A stretch of DNA of 64,000 bases from Mesocentrotus franciscanus (taxonomy: Eukaryota > Echinodermata > Echinoidea > Camarodonta > Strongylocentrotidae), in contig CP137668.1 in NCBI GenBank assembly GCA_037976565.1, positions 36,160,088-36,224,087 of the forward strand, read 5' to 3'. Below the pieces are notes generated by a model. The model had not been told where the DNA came from. It searched no databases and worked only from the letters and a program-made list of their open reading frames with translations. Positions within the stretch are counted from its first letter, which is position 1. Every line of letters begins with the position of its first letter. A program made the position numbers and the translations under genes. This document shows, piece after piece, positions 49,561 through 62,200 of this stretch.

Positions 49561-50096
49561 AGATACTATGTCCCTTTTGCAGCCAACATCAAATTCTGTA
49601 GAACTTTGCAAGAATTATGAATATGTCATGTATGTCCTATCTGTGAAATATAAACGTTAGCAGTGTCCTAATACTCAAATTATGCAAGGAAACCCGTTTA
49701 CTTGCTAGACTTCACTGTCAGACACTATTGTCTATATTAGATGACTGACTGGCTTTTTTCTTCTTTGGTAATAACATACATATAATGAGCTGTAAAGAAT
49801 ACATGAGTATTTGTCTACATCAATAACCCACTTCCTGTAATGGCCAAAATTAAACTGATTGAATCTTTGTGCAGCACAAAACGTACCACCATTCGGTACA
49901 ATGGTCCGAAAATCAGAATAGTACTTACTGTATTGGTATAACTTAAGTCGATTCGACAATAGTCGTTATTTTCCCACCTAAAGACATTTTCAAGCCCCCT
50001 TTTTTGGGGGGAAGTTCTAAATTAGTATTATCTTTCAAATGCCGTTGGAATTTAACCTTTTCATTTTTGTTGGCCTGCAAATGGGACATAGTACCT
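49561..50096. mobile_element. TTAA-target MITE, 536 bp
   Basis: The ends AGATACTATGTCCCTTTTGC and, reversed, AGGTACTATGTCCCATTTGC are inverted repeats of ~30 bp, flanked by TTAA (49,557-49,560; 50,097-50,100). The paralogous LINE at 27.43 kb has a single TTAATACACTGG, the empty site. Piggybac-like by target; no transposase. Confidence 0.85.
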
Positions 50097-50100
50097 TTAA

Positions 50101-50586
50101 TACACTGGTGCTAATTTCATCATGACCATGACCATGACACTATGTGTAGTATTTCAAGATGATCGGTAGATTTTAAGAAGACTGACTTGTATATATATAG
50201 TTGGGAAATTATTTTTCAAAATCGTTACCTTGTAAATCTATCTTAGTTGCTTGCTCTGGACCTATGTTAACAAAATTTTTATGAAAACCGTTTGCAATAA
50301 CTTAGGGGTAATCCAATTCATTGTTATTAGAGAAAAAGGTTTGTACTCTGGGGAATCTGTCTTGTTTAGAAAGTATTGGATTAATGTACAAGCCATATTT
50401 CTATGTGCATTTTTTTAGCTGTTTGTACAGTAGTACAGTTTACGTGAAAGCCATATAATTTTAGTCAACTTGTTTCTGTAGTTCTTGTAAGTACTGATAT
50501 TATGATCACTAGAAGTTTTTAAGGCTAGTCTTATAAAATATATTCCTTTCTTTAATCGATATTAGGATGCCTTTTGTAATCCACGG
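50101..50586 (-). mobile_element. CR1/L2-like LINE downstream of gene C, part 2 (5' part)
   Basis: Matches 27,430-27,915 closely, including the junction with the PAN exon (TTTGTAATCCACGGGTTCC). Confidence 0.75.
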
Positions 50587-50591
50587 GTTCC

Positions 50592-50836
50592 TCAAATGAC
50601 CTCAAATGTTTGGGCTCCAGGGCGCTTCTCAAAATCATCCTTGTCTGTCGGTGCAACTCCTCCTAGTAAACAATCTCCATTGTCAGCACTGAAGGTAAAG
50701 CGCGAGCAGGACTCCGTAGCCAAACACAGGGCCGCACACCGTATCAACGTCGACGGGGAGTCTCGCTTGACCACGGCCGAATCAATGATGGCCGTATTCT
50801 GGGCGATGATCTTATACCGATTCGACTTTTGGCGAG
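50592..50836 (-). CDS. Gene C exon 4: PAN/Apple-like domain and stop
   Basis: 245 bp. Joins as K-A-RQKSNRYKIIAQNTAI, with CAALCLATESCSRFTF and DCLLGG, ending TFEVI-stop. The LINE flank begins right after, as in B. Confidence 0.75.
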
Positions 50837-53800
50837 CTTCAAATAAAAAAGGGAAAACAGAATACAATTTGATTGGTATTGTCTAATTCGTGCTCCAGTG
50901 ACAATTTCCACTCAGTCAATTCTCTACACGAACAGAATTCCTAACCCTGTGCCAAGCACTTTACTTGGTCCTAACCCTAACCCTAATCCTGACCCAAAAC
51001 CCAATAGCAATTCTAACCCAACAGGGGGTTTGGTTATAAGGCAATTCAGTCAAAATTGACTATTTTTGCTATATAATATATATATCTAAATTTATATATA
51101 TCATCGACAATATAAAGGCCCGAGCAATTATTACCGGCCTAGAAAAATGTCGAATCCCCTTAAATTCCCCAAGAAGAGTTCGCGCAAATATTAAATCATA
51201 GCAAATAACTAGTGACATTAAACAAAAACAAAAAGAAGAAAACGAAAAGAGGCATCATCATAATATTACCCATTAATAGCCCTATTTGTCATGATGTAGT
51301 AATTTCATTACTAACATCGCTAAAATTAACAGATAATGGAAAACTATTTTTAAATGAGAAAAAAGGAGCCTTTTAGTATCTTCCTTTATCTCTCGTTATT
51401 TCACCACCCGATTAAAGAGCACTAAATACAGAGTGTGTATATATTTAAATGTTTTTAATACTATGTCGGTAATTACGAAACCCAATTTTAAATTAAATCC
51501 TCCAGGGATTGCACACACCCACGGAATGTTGAGATTCAGATATTACTAATGATTACAGTGATGACAATGATGATGATATTAATAATAACAACGACAACAA
51601 TAACAGCAACAATGATAAAGATAATGATAATAATAATGATAATAATGATAACAATAATAATAATAATAATAATAATATTAATAATAATAATAACAATAAA
51701 AAACAATACTTCTAAAAATAATGATAATAATAATGATGATGTTCATGATATCAGAGACAATAATTAAAAATAATTATCACCTAATTAGGTATATGAGACG
51801 CACCACCATATATGAACAGTAAAAACATTGAATTCATAATATATAATAAGTTCTGTTAAATCAGATATCTGAAGGAAACTTGTTGTACATATACATTTTA
51901 ATTTATAGTACTCCAGTCTCGTATAATATTGACCTATTACCTTTGGGGGATGCCGTCTTGATGGTTGTAGTTGCAGATGTTGTTGCCGATGGTTGTGTTG
52001 TTTTTTTAGGTTTAGTAGTGTTTGTTTGTGTAGTTGTTGTAGCAGTTGTTGTAAATTGTTGCGTTGTTGTAGTAGGTTTGGTAGTGGTTGATTGTGTAGT
52101 TGCTGTAGATGTTGTTGTAGATGGTTGTGTTGAAGGTTTAGTAGTGGTTGGTTGTGTAGTTGTTGTAGCTGTTGTTGTAGATGGTTGTGTTGTTGTAGTA
52201 GGTTTGGTAGTGGTTGATTGTGTAGTTGTTGTAGCTGTTGTTGTAGATGGTTGTGTTGTAGGTTTAGTAGTGGGTGGTTGTGTAGTTGATGCGGCTGTTG
52301 TTGTAGATTGTTGCGTTGTTGTAGGTTTGGTAGTGGTTGATTGTGTACTTGTTGTAACCGTTGTTGTAAATGGTTGTGTTGAAGGTTTAGTAGTGGTTGG
52401 TTGTGTAGTTGTTGTAGCTGTTGTTGTAGATGGTTGTGTTGTTGTAGTAGGTTTGGTAGTGGTTGGTTGTGTAGTTGTTGTAGCTGTTGTTGTAGATTGT
52501 TGCGTTGTTGTAGTAGGTTTGGTAGTGGTTGATTGTGTAGTTGCTGTAGATGTTGTTGTAGATGGTTGTGTTGAAGGTTTAGTAGTGGTTGGTTGTGTAG
52601 TTGTTGTAGCTGTTGTTGTAGATGGTTGTGTTGTTGTAGTAGGTTTGGTAGTGGTTGATTGTGTAGTTGTTGTAGCTGTTGTTGTAGATTGTTGCGTTGT
52701 TGTTGTAGGTTTGGTAGTGGTTGATTGTGTAGTTGCTGTAGATGTTGTTGTAGATGGTTGTGTTGAAGGTTTAGTAGTGGTTGGTTGTGTAGTTGTTGTA
52801 GCTGTTGTTGTAGATGGTTGTGTTGTTGTAGTAGGTTTGGTAGTGGTTGATTGTGTAGTTGTTGTAGCTGTTGTTGTAGATGGTTGTGTTGTAGGTTTAG
52901 TAGTGGGTGGTTGTGTAGTTGATGCGGCTGTTGTTGTAGATTGTTGCGTTGTTGTAGGTTTGGTAGTGGTTGATTGTGTAGTTGTTGTAACAGTTGTTGT
53001 AGATGGTTGTGTTGTATGTTTAGTGGTGGGTGGTTGTGTAGTTGATGCGGCTGTTGTTGTAGATTGTTGCGTTGTTGTAGGTTTGGTAGTGGTTGATTGT
53101 GTAGTTGTTGTAACAGTTGTTGTAGATTGTTGAGTTGAAGTTTTAGTAGTTGTTGTAGCTGTTGTTGTAGATGGTTGTGTTGTTTTAGTAGGTTTGGTAG
53201 TGGTTGATTGTGTACTTGTTGTAACAGTTGTTGTAGATGGTTGTGTTGAAGGTATAGTAGTGGTTGGTTGTGTAGTTGTTGTAACTGTTTTTGTCGATGG
53301 TTCGTGTGTTGTTGTAGCTGTTGTCATCACATGCTCAGTTGTTGGCACTGCGGTCTTTGTTGAACACTCTGTATTGAAACAAGATTTTTTAAAGAACGTT
53401 CAGTATGACGAACAAATTGCTATGTAGGTCTACTATAAAATTTAACATTAACGCCATTATGCATATGTATTGTATATCGAAGAGTGGTAGGCCTATTTCT
53501 GTTATTAAAAATGGGAAATGCGTTGGAATTGAATTTTTAAAAATTGGATTATGAGTTTTCCAAAGATTTGTTTACATATCATCGAATGTTCAAATCATCA
53601 GTTGACAATGTTCTGATAATACACCAGCAAACAGTGGATAAGATTATCTTATTTGTTTTATGCATATGTATTGTTTGTTGAAGGGTAGGAGGCCTATTTT
53701 TGTTATTTTGCTATTCAATCGTTGAATGGAAATGCGTTTTGATTTTTTTGGGGGGATTACGAGTTTTCCAAAGAATGTTTGACTTATCATCAAATTTTCT

Positions 53801-56800
53801 ATTCATCAGCTGACAATGTTCCGATAATACACTAGCAAACAGTGTATGAGAATTATTTTATGTTTTTTAGGGGGTAGGGGCGGGTGGTCACAAACGGCAG
53901 GTGTCTTCCTTCGAAACCCAAATGGATGCCCTTAGTAGTCAAAGGAAAAATTGAATTCTAATTGTGTATTCTTTTCTCCGCATTGAGCCCCCTTGACAAT
54001 TTCCTGGATCCGTCCTGATCAAACCAATATAAAAATCAAGCAAAAATGATATAATAACCAATAGCAAATATATCTAAAGATATATTTTATTGCATTCTCT
54101 GTTTAATATACCACCTGTATCCCGGTGATGCTGTTACACAGTGAACCGATATCAAAATGAAGTAAAAATGAATTAATCACAATTTTCTTTCTCGCAAACA
54201 TTTATTAAGCAATGACTGTCATGCTACGTGTATCACTGTCATGCTCTCCTGCATTAAACCATTTTCTAAATCAGATATATATTAAATACTCACGATTTCC
54301 TTTCTCGCAAACATATCTAAAAGAATAGGAGCAGTCTCTATCATGCCACGTGTATCCATACGATGCCACCATACGGAAACACTCGCCCCCTTCGTTGTAA
54401 GAATTACTTTCTGTGTTATCATAAGTGACACTTGACCCGTCCAGCCACACACCTTGACCATCAGATTTCACCGTTAGTCCGATCCAGTAATCTTCAGCGT
54501 TGTTCTCCTCCATGCGACCTTCGATGAAGTCTTGTTCCTCTGCAGTCTCGATGTAGACCAGATGAAAGTCGTACTTGGAACAGAAGGATAACGCTTGAGA
54601 GCGTGTCGTCGAAGAGGAACTGAAATAGTAGCACGACTCCCCATGTTGTTCTGTTGTACACGGACATGCTGTAAATGCGAAGCAATGATTGTATTTAATA
54701 ATTGAAGGGATTGAATACTCTTAAATCTGTGGATAACTAGGTATCCATACTTCGCACATAACTAATAAACTCGAATTCGAATTCAATTAATTGACTAAAA
54801 TCCCAACATGACGGAATTTGGATTTCTTCAACTCAAATATTTATGAGAAGTGTACTTTTGACGGTATAAGTGTGTTTGATATTTATTTTCATTTGTTAAC
54901 TGAAAATTGAGAATGATCCTTCTTTCTTGGATTTTGATTAGTAAATTGAATTTGAAATTACATAATTATATCAAGCGCAGTGATATAAACCCTTGTGATC
55001 AGTGGCGTAATGAGCAAAAAAGTTTGGGGGGGGGGGCTGGCAGACCAAAAATCCGCATCACCCCCCTCTTACATGCAGGCCCCGCTGAACGTTTTTCAAA
55101 GTAGGTGGGGAGGCTAAAGTATTTACGATCAGGTAGAGCGTAGTGTAAATTGTCGTGGGATCTAGGGGCAAAGCCCCGGCAGGGGTCAAGGGGCAGAGTC
55201 CCCGGAAGCTCAGGGTATGGGCATTTAATTACGGTCAGATGAGCATATTTTGATACCTTATTCGTGACACTGGCAGGTCACTAATTGGCGTGGGGTCCAG
55301 GGGGCTGAGCCCCCTGAAACTCAGGGATTTGAGGCATTTTATAACGGTCATTGAGCATTCAGGGGCCCGCCTTAGGCCCCTGGTGGGGTCGAGGGGCGGA
55401 GCCCCGGAAGCTCAGGGTTTTAGGCATTTAATTACGGTCAGATGAGCATATTTTGATACCTTATTTGTGACACTGGCAGGTCACTAATTGGCGTGGGGTC
55501 CAGGGGCGGAGCCCCGGAAGCTCAGGGTTTTAGGCAATAAATTACTGTCAGATGAGTATCCAGGGGCCTGACTTAGGGCCATTGGTTGGGTCCAGGGGCA
55601 GAGCCCTGGAAGCTCAGGGTTTTAGGCGTTTAATTACGGTCAGATGAGCATATTTTGATACCTTATTTGTGACACTGGCAGGACACTAATTGGCGTGGGG
55701 TCCAGGGGCGGGGTCCAGGGCCGAGCCCCAGAAGCTCAGGGTTTTAGGCATTTAAAACGGTCAGATAAGCATTCAGGGGCCCGCCTTAGGCCCCTGGTTG
55801 GGTCGAGGGGCAGAGCCCCTGAAGCTCAGGGTTTTAGGCATTTAATTACGGTCAAATAAGCATATTTTGATACCTTATTTGTGACACGGGCAGGTCACTA
55901 ATTGGCGTGGGGCCCAGGGGGAGGAGCCCCCGGAAGCTCAAGGGTTTTAGGAATTAAATGACGGTCAGATGAGTATCCAGGGGCCTGCCATAGGGCCCTT
56001 GATTGGGTCCAGGGGCAGAGCCCTGGAAGCTCGGGGTTTTAGGCATTTAATTACGGTCAGATGAGCATATTTTGATACCTTATTTGTGACACTGGCAGGA
56101 CACTAATTGGCGTGGGGTCCAGAGGGCGGGGTCCAGGGGGCGGAGCCCCCAGAAGCTCAGGGTTTTAGGCATTTTAAAACGGTCAGATAAGCATTCAGGG
56201 GCCCGCCTTAGGCCCTGGTGGGGTCGAGGGCAGAGCCCCGGAAGCTCAGGGTTTTAGGCATTTAATTACGGTCAGATGAGCATATTTTGATACCTTATTT
56301 GTGACACTGGCAGGACACTAATTGGCGTGGGGTCCAGGGGCGGAGCCCCAGAAGCTCAGGGTTTTAGGCATTTTATAACGGTCAGATGAGCATCAGGGCC
56401 CGCCTTAGGGCCCTAGGTGGAATCCAGGGACAGAGCCCCGGAAGCTCAGGGTTTTAGGCATTTAATCACGGTCAGATGAGCATATTTTGATACCTCATTA
56501 TTTTGTGACACTGGCAGGTCACTATTCTTTCTTTCTTTCTCTCTTTCTTTCTATTCTCTTTAGTATACTTTTTCCAAAAAGTGGGAGGGGCGGAGCTCGA
56601 GGCCCCGGATCCCCGTCGTTTTGCGGGCCCTGCCATGTAGGCCTCTAAATAAGCATATTTCTTGCCTGACTGTGAATTTAGGAATTTGTAATTTTCCAAC
56701 AAACGCATACAAAAGTTTAAAAAGTGAGGAAAAATCTCGGAAAATTATGTCATTTCAGCAACATTTGTAAATCACCGGTATCGAATTAGAAATGAACCAC

Positions 56801-59201
56801 GTTTGAATTTTATTGTGACACTGGCAGGACACTAATTGCTCCCCCATCAGTACGCCAGTGGCCCCCGATCTACACCTTGTTGGCGGGAAAATCGCAACTG
56901 ATCTCCCTACCTATCTTCTTTTCTCTTTCTTTCCTTACCTTTCCCTCCCCTTCCCTTTCCCTTCCCTTCTCTCTCTTTTAGGTTTGCTGGGGAGGCAAGG
57001 GCCTTTCGCCCCCGATCCACATGTTGTTGGCGGGAAAATTGCAACTGATATCCCCTTCTTTTCTTTTCTTTTTCCTCTTTTTTTCCTTCCCTTTATCTCC
57101 TCTTTTCCTTTTTCTTTCCCTTTCCTTCCTTCTCTCTTATTTTTTTGGCGGGGGCGGGGAGAGGCAAGGCCCTTTCACCCCCCGATCCACAACTTGTTGG
57201 CGGGAAAATTGCAACTGATATCCCCCTTCTTTTCTTTTCTTCTTCCTCTTTTTTCCTTCCCTTTATCTCCTCTTTTCCTTTTTTTCTTTCCCTTTCCTTC
57301 CTTCTCTCTTAATTTTTTGATGGGGAAACAGCCTGGGAGGCAAGGGCCTTTCGCCCCCCCGATCTCCTTTTTCCCCATTTTCTTTTCTTCTTCCTCTTTC
57401 TTTCCCTTTCTCTCCTCTTTCCCTTTCCCTTCTTTTCCTTCTCTCTCTCTCTCTTTTTTTTTTTGGGGGGCAAGGCCCGATCGCCCCACTGGATCCGCGC
57501 CTGTGGAACATTCCTCTGGAAATGACCCTCCTCGCCACATCCAAAACAAACCCTGGGCGCAGGCGACTGCGCATTCCCCGCGTACCGCCTAGAGCTGCCG
57601 CGATCTTCTCTAAGCTCTTCTCTAGGCCGGACATACGGGTATCCAGCTGTTTTTGAACCAGACTATATCACTACGCCCAACCCCCAATCTTGCCCACTGT
57701 TCCTTATTAATTAAACCCCTTAAAACGAAGTAGGTAATAAACACTCCTTTTGTATCCCATTAACCCCCCTTCCTGGACCCCTCCCCACCCCCTAGCCCCT
57801 AATCTTCCAGGCTACATGACTATGCCTTCCTCTTTTCATCACCCTTAAACAATACTGCCCTCTGTTCATTAATAATAAAACCCCTTAAAACAAGTAGGTA
57901 ATATACACTCCTTTATATCCCTACCCCGACCCCCTCCCGAGCCCCTAATCATCCAGACTACATCACTACGCCCAACCCCCAATCTTGCCCACTGTTCCTT
58001 ATTAATTAAACCCCTTAAAACGAAGTAGGTAATAAACACTCCTTTTATCCCCTTAACGCCCCTTCCCGGACACCTCCCCCACCACCCCCACCACTCTAGC
58101 CCCTAATCATCCAGGCTACATGACTATGCCTTCCCTCTTTTCATCACCCTTAAACAATACTGCCCTCTGTTCATTAATAATAAAAAACCCTTAGATTCAA
58201 TAACCAGTGTGTCACTTTAAAATCCGCCTGTGCGCGCCCATGTGCACGGCCGTATGACACAACGTATGTATTATATGCATGTAGAGCTGTTAACTGAAGT
58301 TAGAAACCCAAAATAATAAAACACACTAAAGTATAGGATAACCGAACTCGCCCATGTGCACGGCCGTATGACACAACGTATGTATTATATGCATGTAGAG
58401 CTGTTAACTGAAGTTAGAAACCCAAAATAATAAAACACACTAAAGTATAGGATAACCGAACTTTCAACTTTGTTTGGGTGACATTTCCGAGCATCCGAAT
58501 GCTTCCGAAGACGTTGCTTCCAAGACCTATGATGCCGAAGATGACGTTCTGTGTGACGTCACAGGTCTACTAAATAAAATAATAAAATTCACTTTTGGCT
58601 CAGATATATACTGTTTCGTATGTTTTTCAGCGTTTTAACCCTCTTGAAACCATTCTAAGGCGTTCCATGCGATACAATGTCAAAATGTTGGCTACAACAT
58701 ACATATCTGGGGCATTTTAGGTCATTACCTGGTATTTTTCTACGAAAGTAATTAAGAGTGTTCCGTTAAAGCCCTAGTCGTGTGGTGCGCCACCTACCGG
58801 TGGTTCCGGGAACATTGCGTCCAGACGTTTCGCTAAACTGGATATACGGTTATCTACTAGTGTTACTGTTAGTGGCCACTAAGGCCCATTAGTGACTGTA
58901 AAAAACATATGCACTTCCTGGCTATTTGGGAATGTGTCAGATTGCAACAGAAATGGAGAAACGCGCATTTTGTTGAAAATCATGTGATATATCACGAACA
59001 TTTATAAATCACTTGTATGAAATTGAAAATAAGTCATGGTTTAATTTTATTTGGGGGGGCTAGCGCCCCAAGCCCCACCAGTACGCCAGTGCTTGTGATA
59101 ACACCTCTCCGCACCTATTGAGAAAGAAAAAACCCACTAGAACAGCCTCATAGGAATGAAAAAGAGGCTGACGGAATTCATGGCTGGATTCCTTCGGAGA
59201 A

Positions 59202-59265
<64 letters not shown>

Positions 59266-62200
59266 GGGGGGAATCCTTTTTTACTACTGCACCTCCCCCT
59301 ACTGAGGTGATCTAGAGATGGCCGGGGCCCCATCCCACAGGTCGATCCTCTATTCGATCCTGCTAGTAGCCACATAATGGTATGCGCCTACTCTTTCAAT
59401 ATTATTCTAAACTACACAATTTAACCAAATCATCCCGGTTTATTTTCATCATTTAATGACGTTTTATGTTTTATCTTTTGATCCAGAGTGCTCTGAACTA
59501 TAAATTGTACATGACCAGAAAGTACAAAATGCGCCGGAAAATTTGAGTCCTCATTTTTCTTTGCAGTACATTGTGACGTTCATGAATAAGACTAAGTGCG
59601 ATTTAATCGAAAATAATACCTTAGGTCTTTATATATTGGCAATGCGCATTGAATTAATTATCACTATTTTCATCTTCAAATCGGCAATTACATTTTTCTT
59701 TAATTCTCACTGTTATATTTCAACGAACCCACAATCCAAAGCTTCTTCTTCTTCTTTTTTTAAATTAGGATTTTGCTTACTTTAACTTATTTTGATCTAA
59801 GACTTTGCTTTCTTTTTGGTTCTCACACTGTTTTCCTAACGATGTCCTTTGTCAATGTTTAGTATAAATACCCATGTGTCTGCTTTAAAAAACAAAACCC
59901 GTCAAAAAGAATAAAAAAGGACTCCGTTGTACTGTATGTACAGACTGGTTGCACATTAGCTGTGTTGGAATAACCCCTCAAGTTTACGATAACTTATAAA
60001 CCTCCTTTGAGAATTGGCAGTGTCCAAAATGCTTATTTAAGAGCTTCCCTTTTTTTAAATATGGAACAACTACCTTCGAAATCATTAATAACTACCATCA
60101 ATACAGAGTTCGATAATTTACGAAGTAATATAAATCAGAGTAATCTAAAATATGAAAAAATGAATTGCAGGGGTTTAAAGATATGCCAGCTAAATGTAAA
60201 CAGCCTCATTAGGCATTTAGATGATTTAAACTCACTTTTATTCTATAATAGTATATATATATTTGCTATGAATGAGACAAAGATTGACAACTCTGTAAAG
60301 TGACCACGAGATAGCGATCGAAAATTATGTCACGATTCGGAAAGACAGGAATCGTCAAGGTGGTGGTGTCGCCCTCTATGTTCATAAATCCTAAAAAGTA
60401 GAGATCTTACATCATGACCCTCTCAACGATTAAAAATCGTCGATGATGTTAATTCAAAGATTTTAAACCGCTCTTAGTTACTGCATGGTATAGACCACCG
60501 AGTTCCACAATTGATGTACTCAAGGCGTATGAAATATTTCTACAATACTATTTGATAGTTTGAAGAAAGATAGCATATTGGTTCGTGATGTAAATTGTGT
60601 ATTGTTATTGCAGGTACCTTTATCGCATACTAGAATGTACGGTGATATTAACGATTTCTATGCTTTTGAGCAGATAAATACGACTGAACCCACGAGAGTA
60701 ACTAACCAGTCCGCAACTCTAGTAGACCACATGTTAAGCAAATGTTCACATAGAGTTAAATCACATGGTGTCATTCATAATGGATTAAGCGATCATTCCA
60801 TCAGCTTTCTGGTTCTTAAAACCGAATCGACTTCATTCTCACGTACAGTTCAATTTAGAGATTGTAAAAACTTTGATATTGACAAATTGAAATCAGACCT
60901 TAGAAATTAACCTTGGGAAATAATTAGAGACATCGGAAAAATTGATGATGCTGTTAGAAAATGGGAAAAACTTTTAATTGATGTAATTGATAAACATATG
61001 CCTATCAGAACGAAAAGGTAAAAACAACGTAATAATCCCTGGATGAACTCGAACATATTTAAGCTGATGAAAGATCGAGACAAAATTAAGCATAAAGCTT
61101 TCAGGACTAAAAATGGTGATATGATGTCACAATATAGAAAGCTTCGTAATAAAGTTACATTTGACATTCGAAAGGCGAAATGCATATATTTTACTGATAC
61201 ATTTTCAAATGTGAATACTGATCCAAGACAAACATGGAAAATTTAAAAATCAGTCATTTCTGTTAAAAAATGTGATTCTACAATTGGTGATACGAATGAA
61301 AGTGTTAAAGTAGCGGAAGAGTTTAACTCGTATTTTGCCAGTATTGGCACAAATTCCACCAGTTCACTTTTCACATAAAAACAACGCAACCCTGGATAGC
61401 ACATTTTGCTTTATGTACATAACTGAAAGTGACACGGTGAACTTAATCAAAAAATAAAAAAAATAAAAAATGGATTGGTTTTGATGGAATATCAGTATTT
61501 ATCTTGAAATTAAGCGCAATTGAAATTGTTCCCACCATTGGTTTTGATGGAATATCAGTATTTATCTTGAAATTAAGCGCCATTGAAATTGTTCCCACCT
61601 TCACTTACTTATTCAACAAATTAATATAAACTGGAGAATTCCCGAATCCTTGGAAACGGCTAAGATTGTGCCTATCAGGGGCGGATCCAGCCGGCGGCAA
61701 GGGAGGGGGCCGAAAAAGGGGCCCAATTCGTGCGTAAATGTTAAAACCGTGCCGGCCGATTTTCCGCTCAGTTGGGGGTAGTGAGCAAATTTTGTTTTTT
61801 TTTGTTTTGTTTTACCTCCGAAAATTGAAAATTTTAAAATCGTGCCGGTCGATTTTTCGCTCAGTGGGGTAGTGAGCACACAGTTTTGTTTTTTTTTGCC
61901 TTCAAAAATTGCAAAAAAAATTCACCACCCCTTGAGCGCCAGGAGGGGCCCATCTTCTTTTTCTCCCAAAAAGGGTGTTTTACATGTTTTTTTTTGAGGA
62001 GGGGCCTGGGCAACCCGCCCCCCCCCCCTGGATCCGCCACTGGTGCCTATACATAAGAATAGCGATAAATCCTCCCCTGGTAATTTCAGGCTAATTTCGA
62101 TATTGCCCTGTGTGTCATACGTTTTATAACGAGTTGTACAACACAAGTTTCTAGAGTACTTGCATAAACATGATATTTTATGTAGAGAACAGTCTGGATT

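Larger units (their letters stand above)
55000..59091. mobile_element. hAT-type element, 4,092 bp, composite, in intron 1 of gene C
   Basis: Ends CAGTGGCGTAATGAGC and, reversed, CACTGGCGTACTGGTGG; 8-bp duplication CTTGTGAT at 54,992-54,999 and 59,092-59,099. Unit B keeps the empty site near 33,905-33,920 (AAACCCCTGTGATACG). A second, diverged right end lies inside at about 56,765-56,861 (CAGTACGCCAGTGG), so two related copies are fused or nested. No transposase. The interior is almost all tandem repeat. Confidence 0.85.

Noticed and set aside
51880..53133. 417-codon Val-rich plus-strand open frame, and the Cys/Ser-rich frames at 16,348-16,716 and 32,544-32,729
   Set aside because: They are antisense reflections of the Thr-rich coding minisatellite (ACN read backwards as NGT). 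Splice sites and phase support the minus strand.
54494..54685. Frameshift in the gene C lectin exon
   Set aside because: Reading the exon from the acceptor at 54,668 in phase 1 gives one continuous frame. The apparent split only reflects where start codons occur.
56858..57634. Long open frames on both strands (244 and ~124 codons)
   Set aside because: They run through pyrimidine-rich tandem repeats and change with repeat number. No domain, no splice context.
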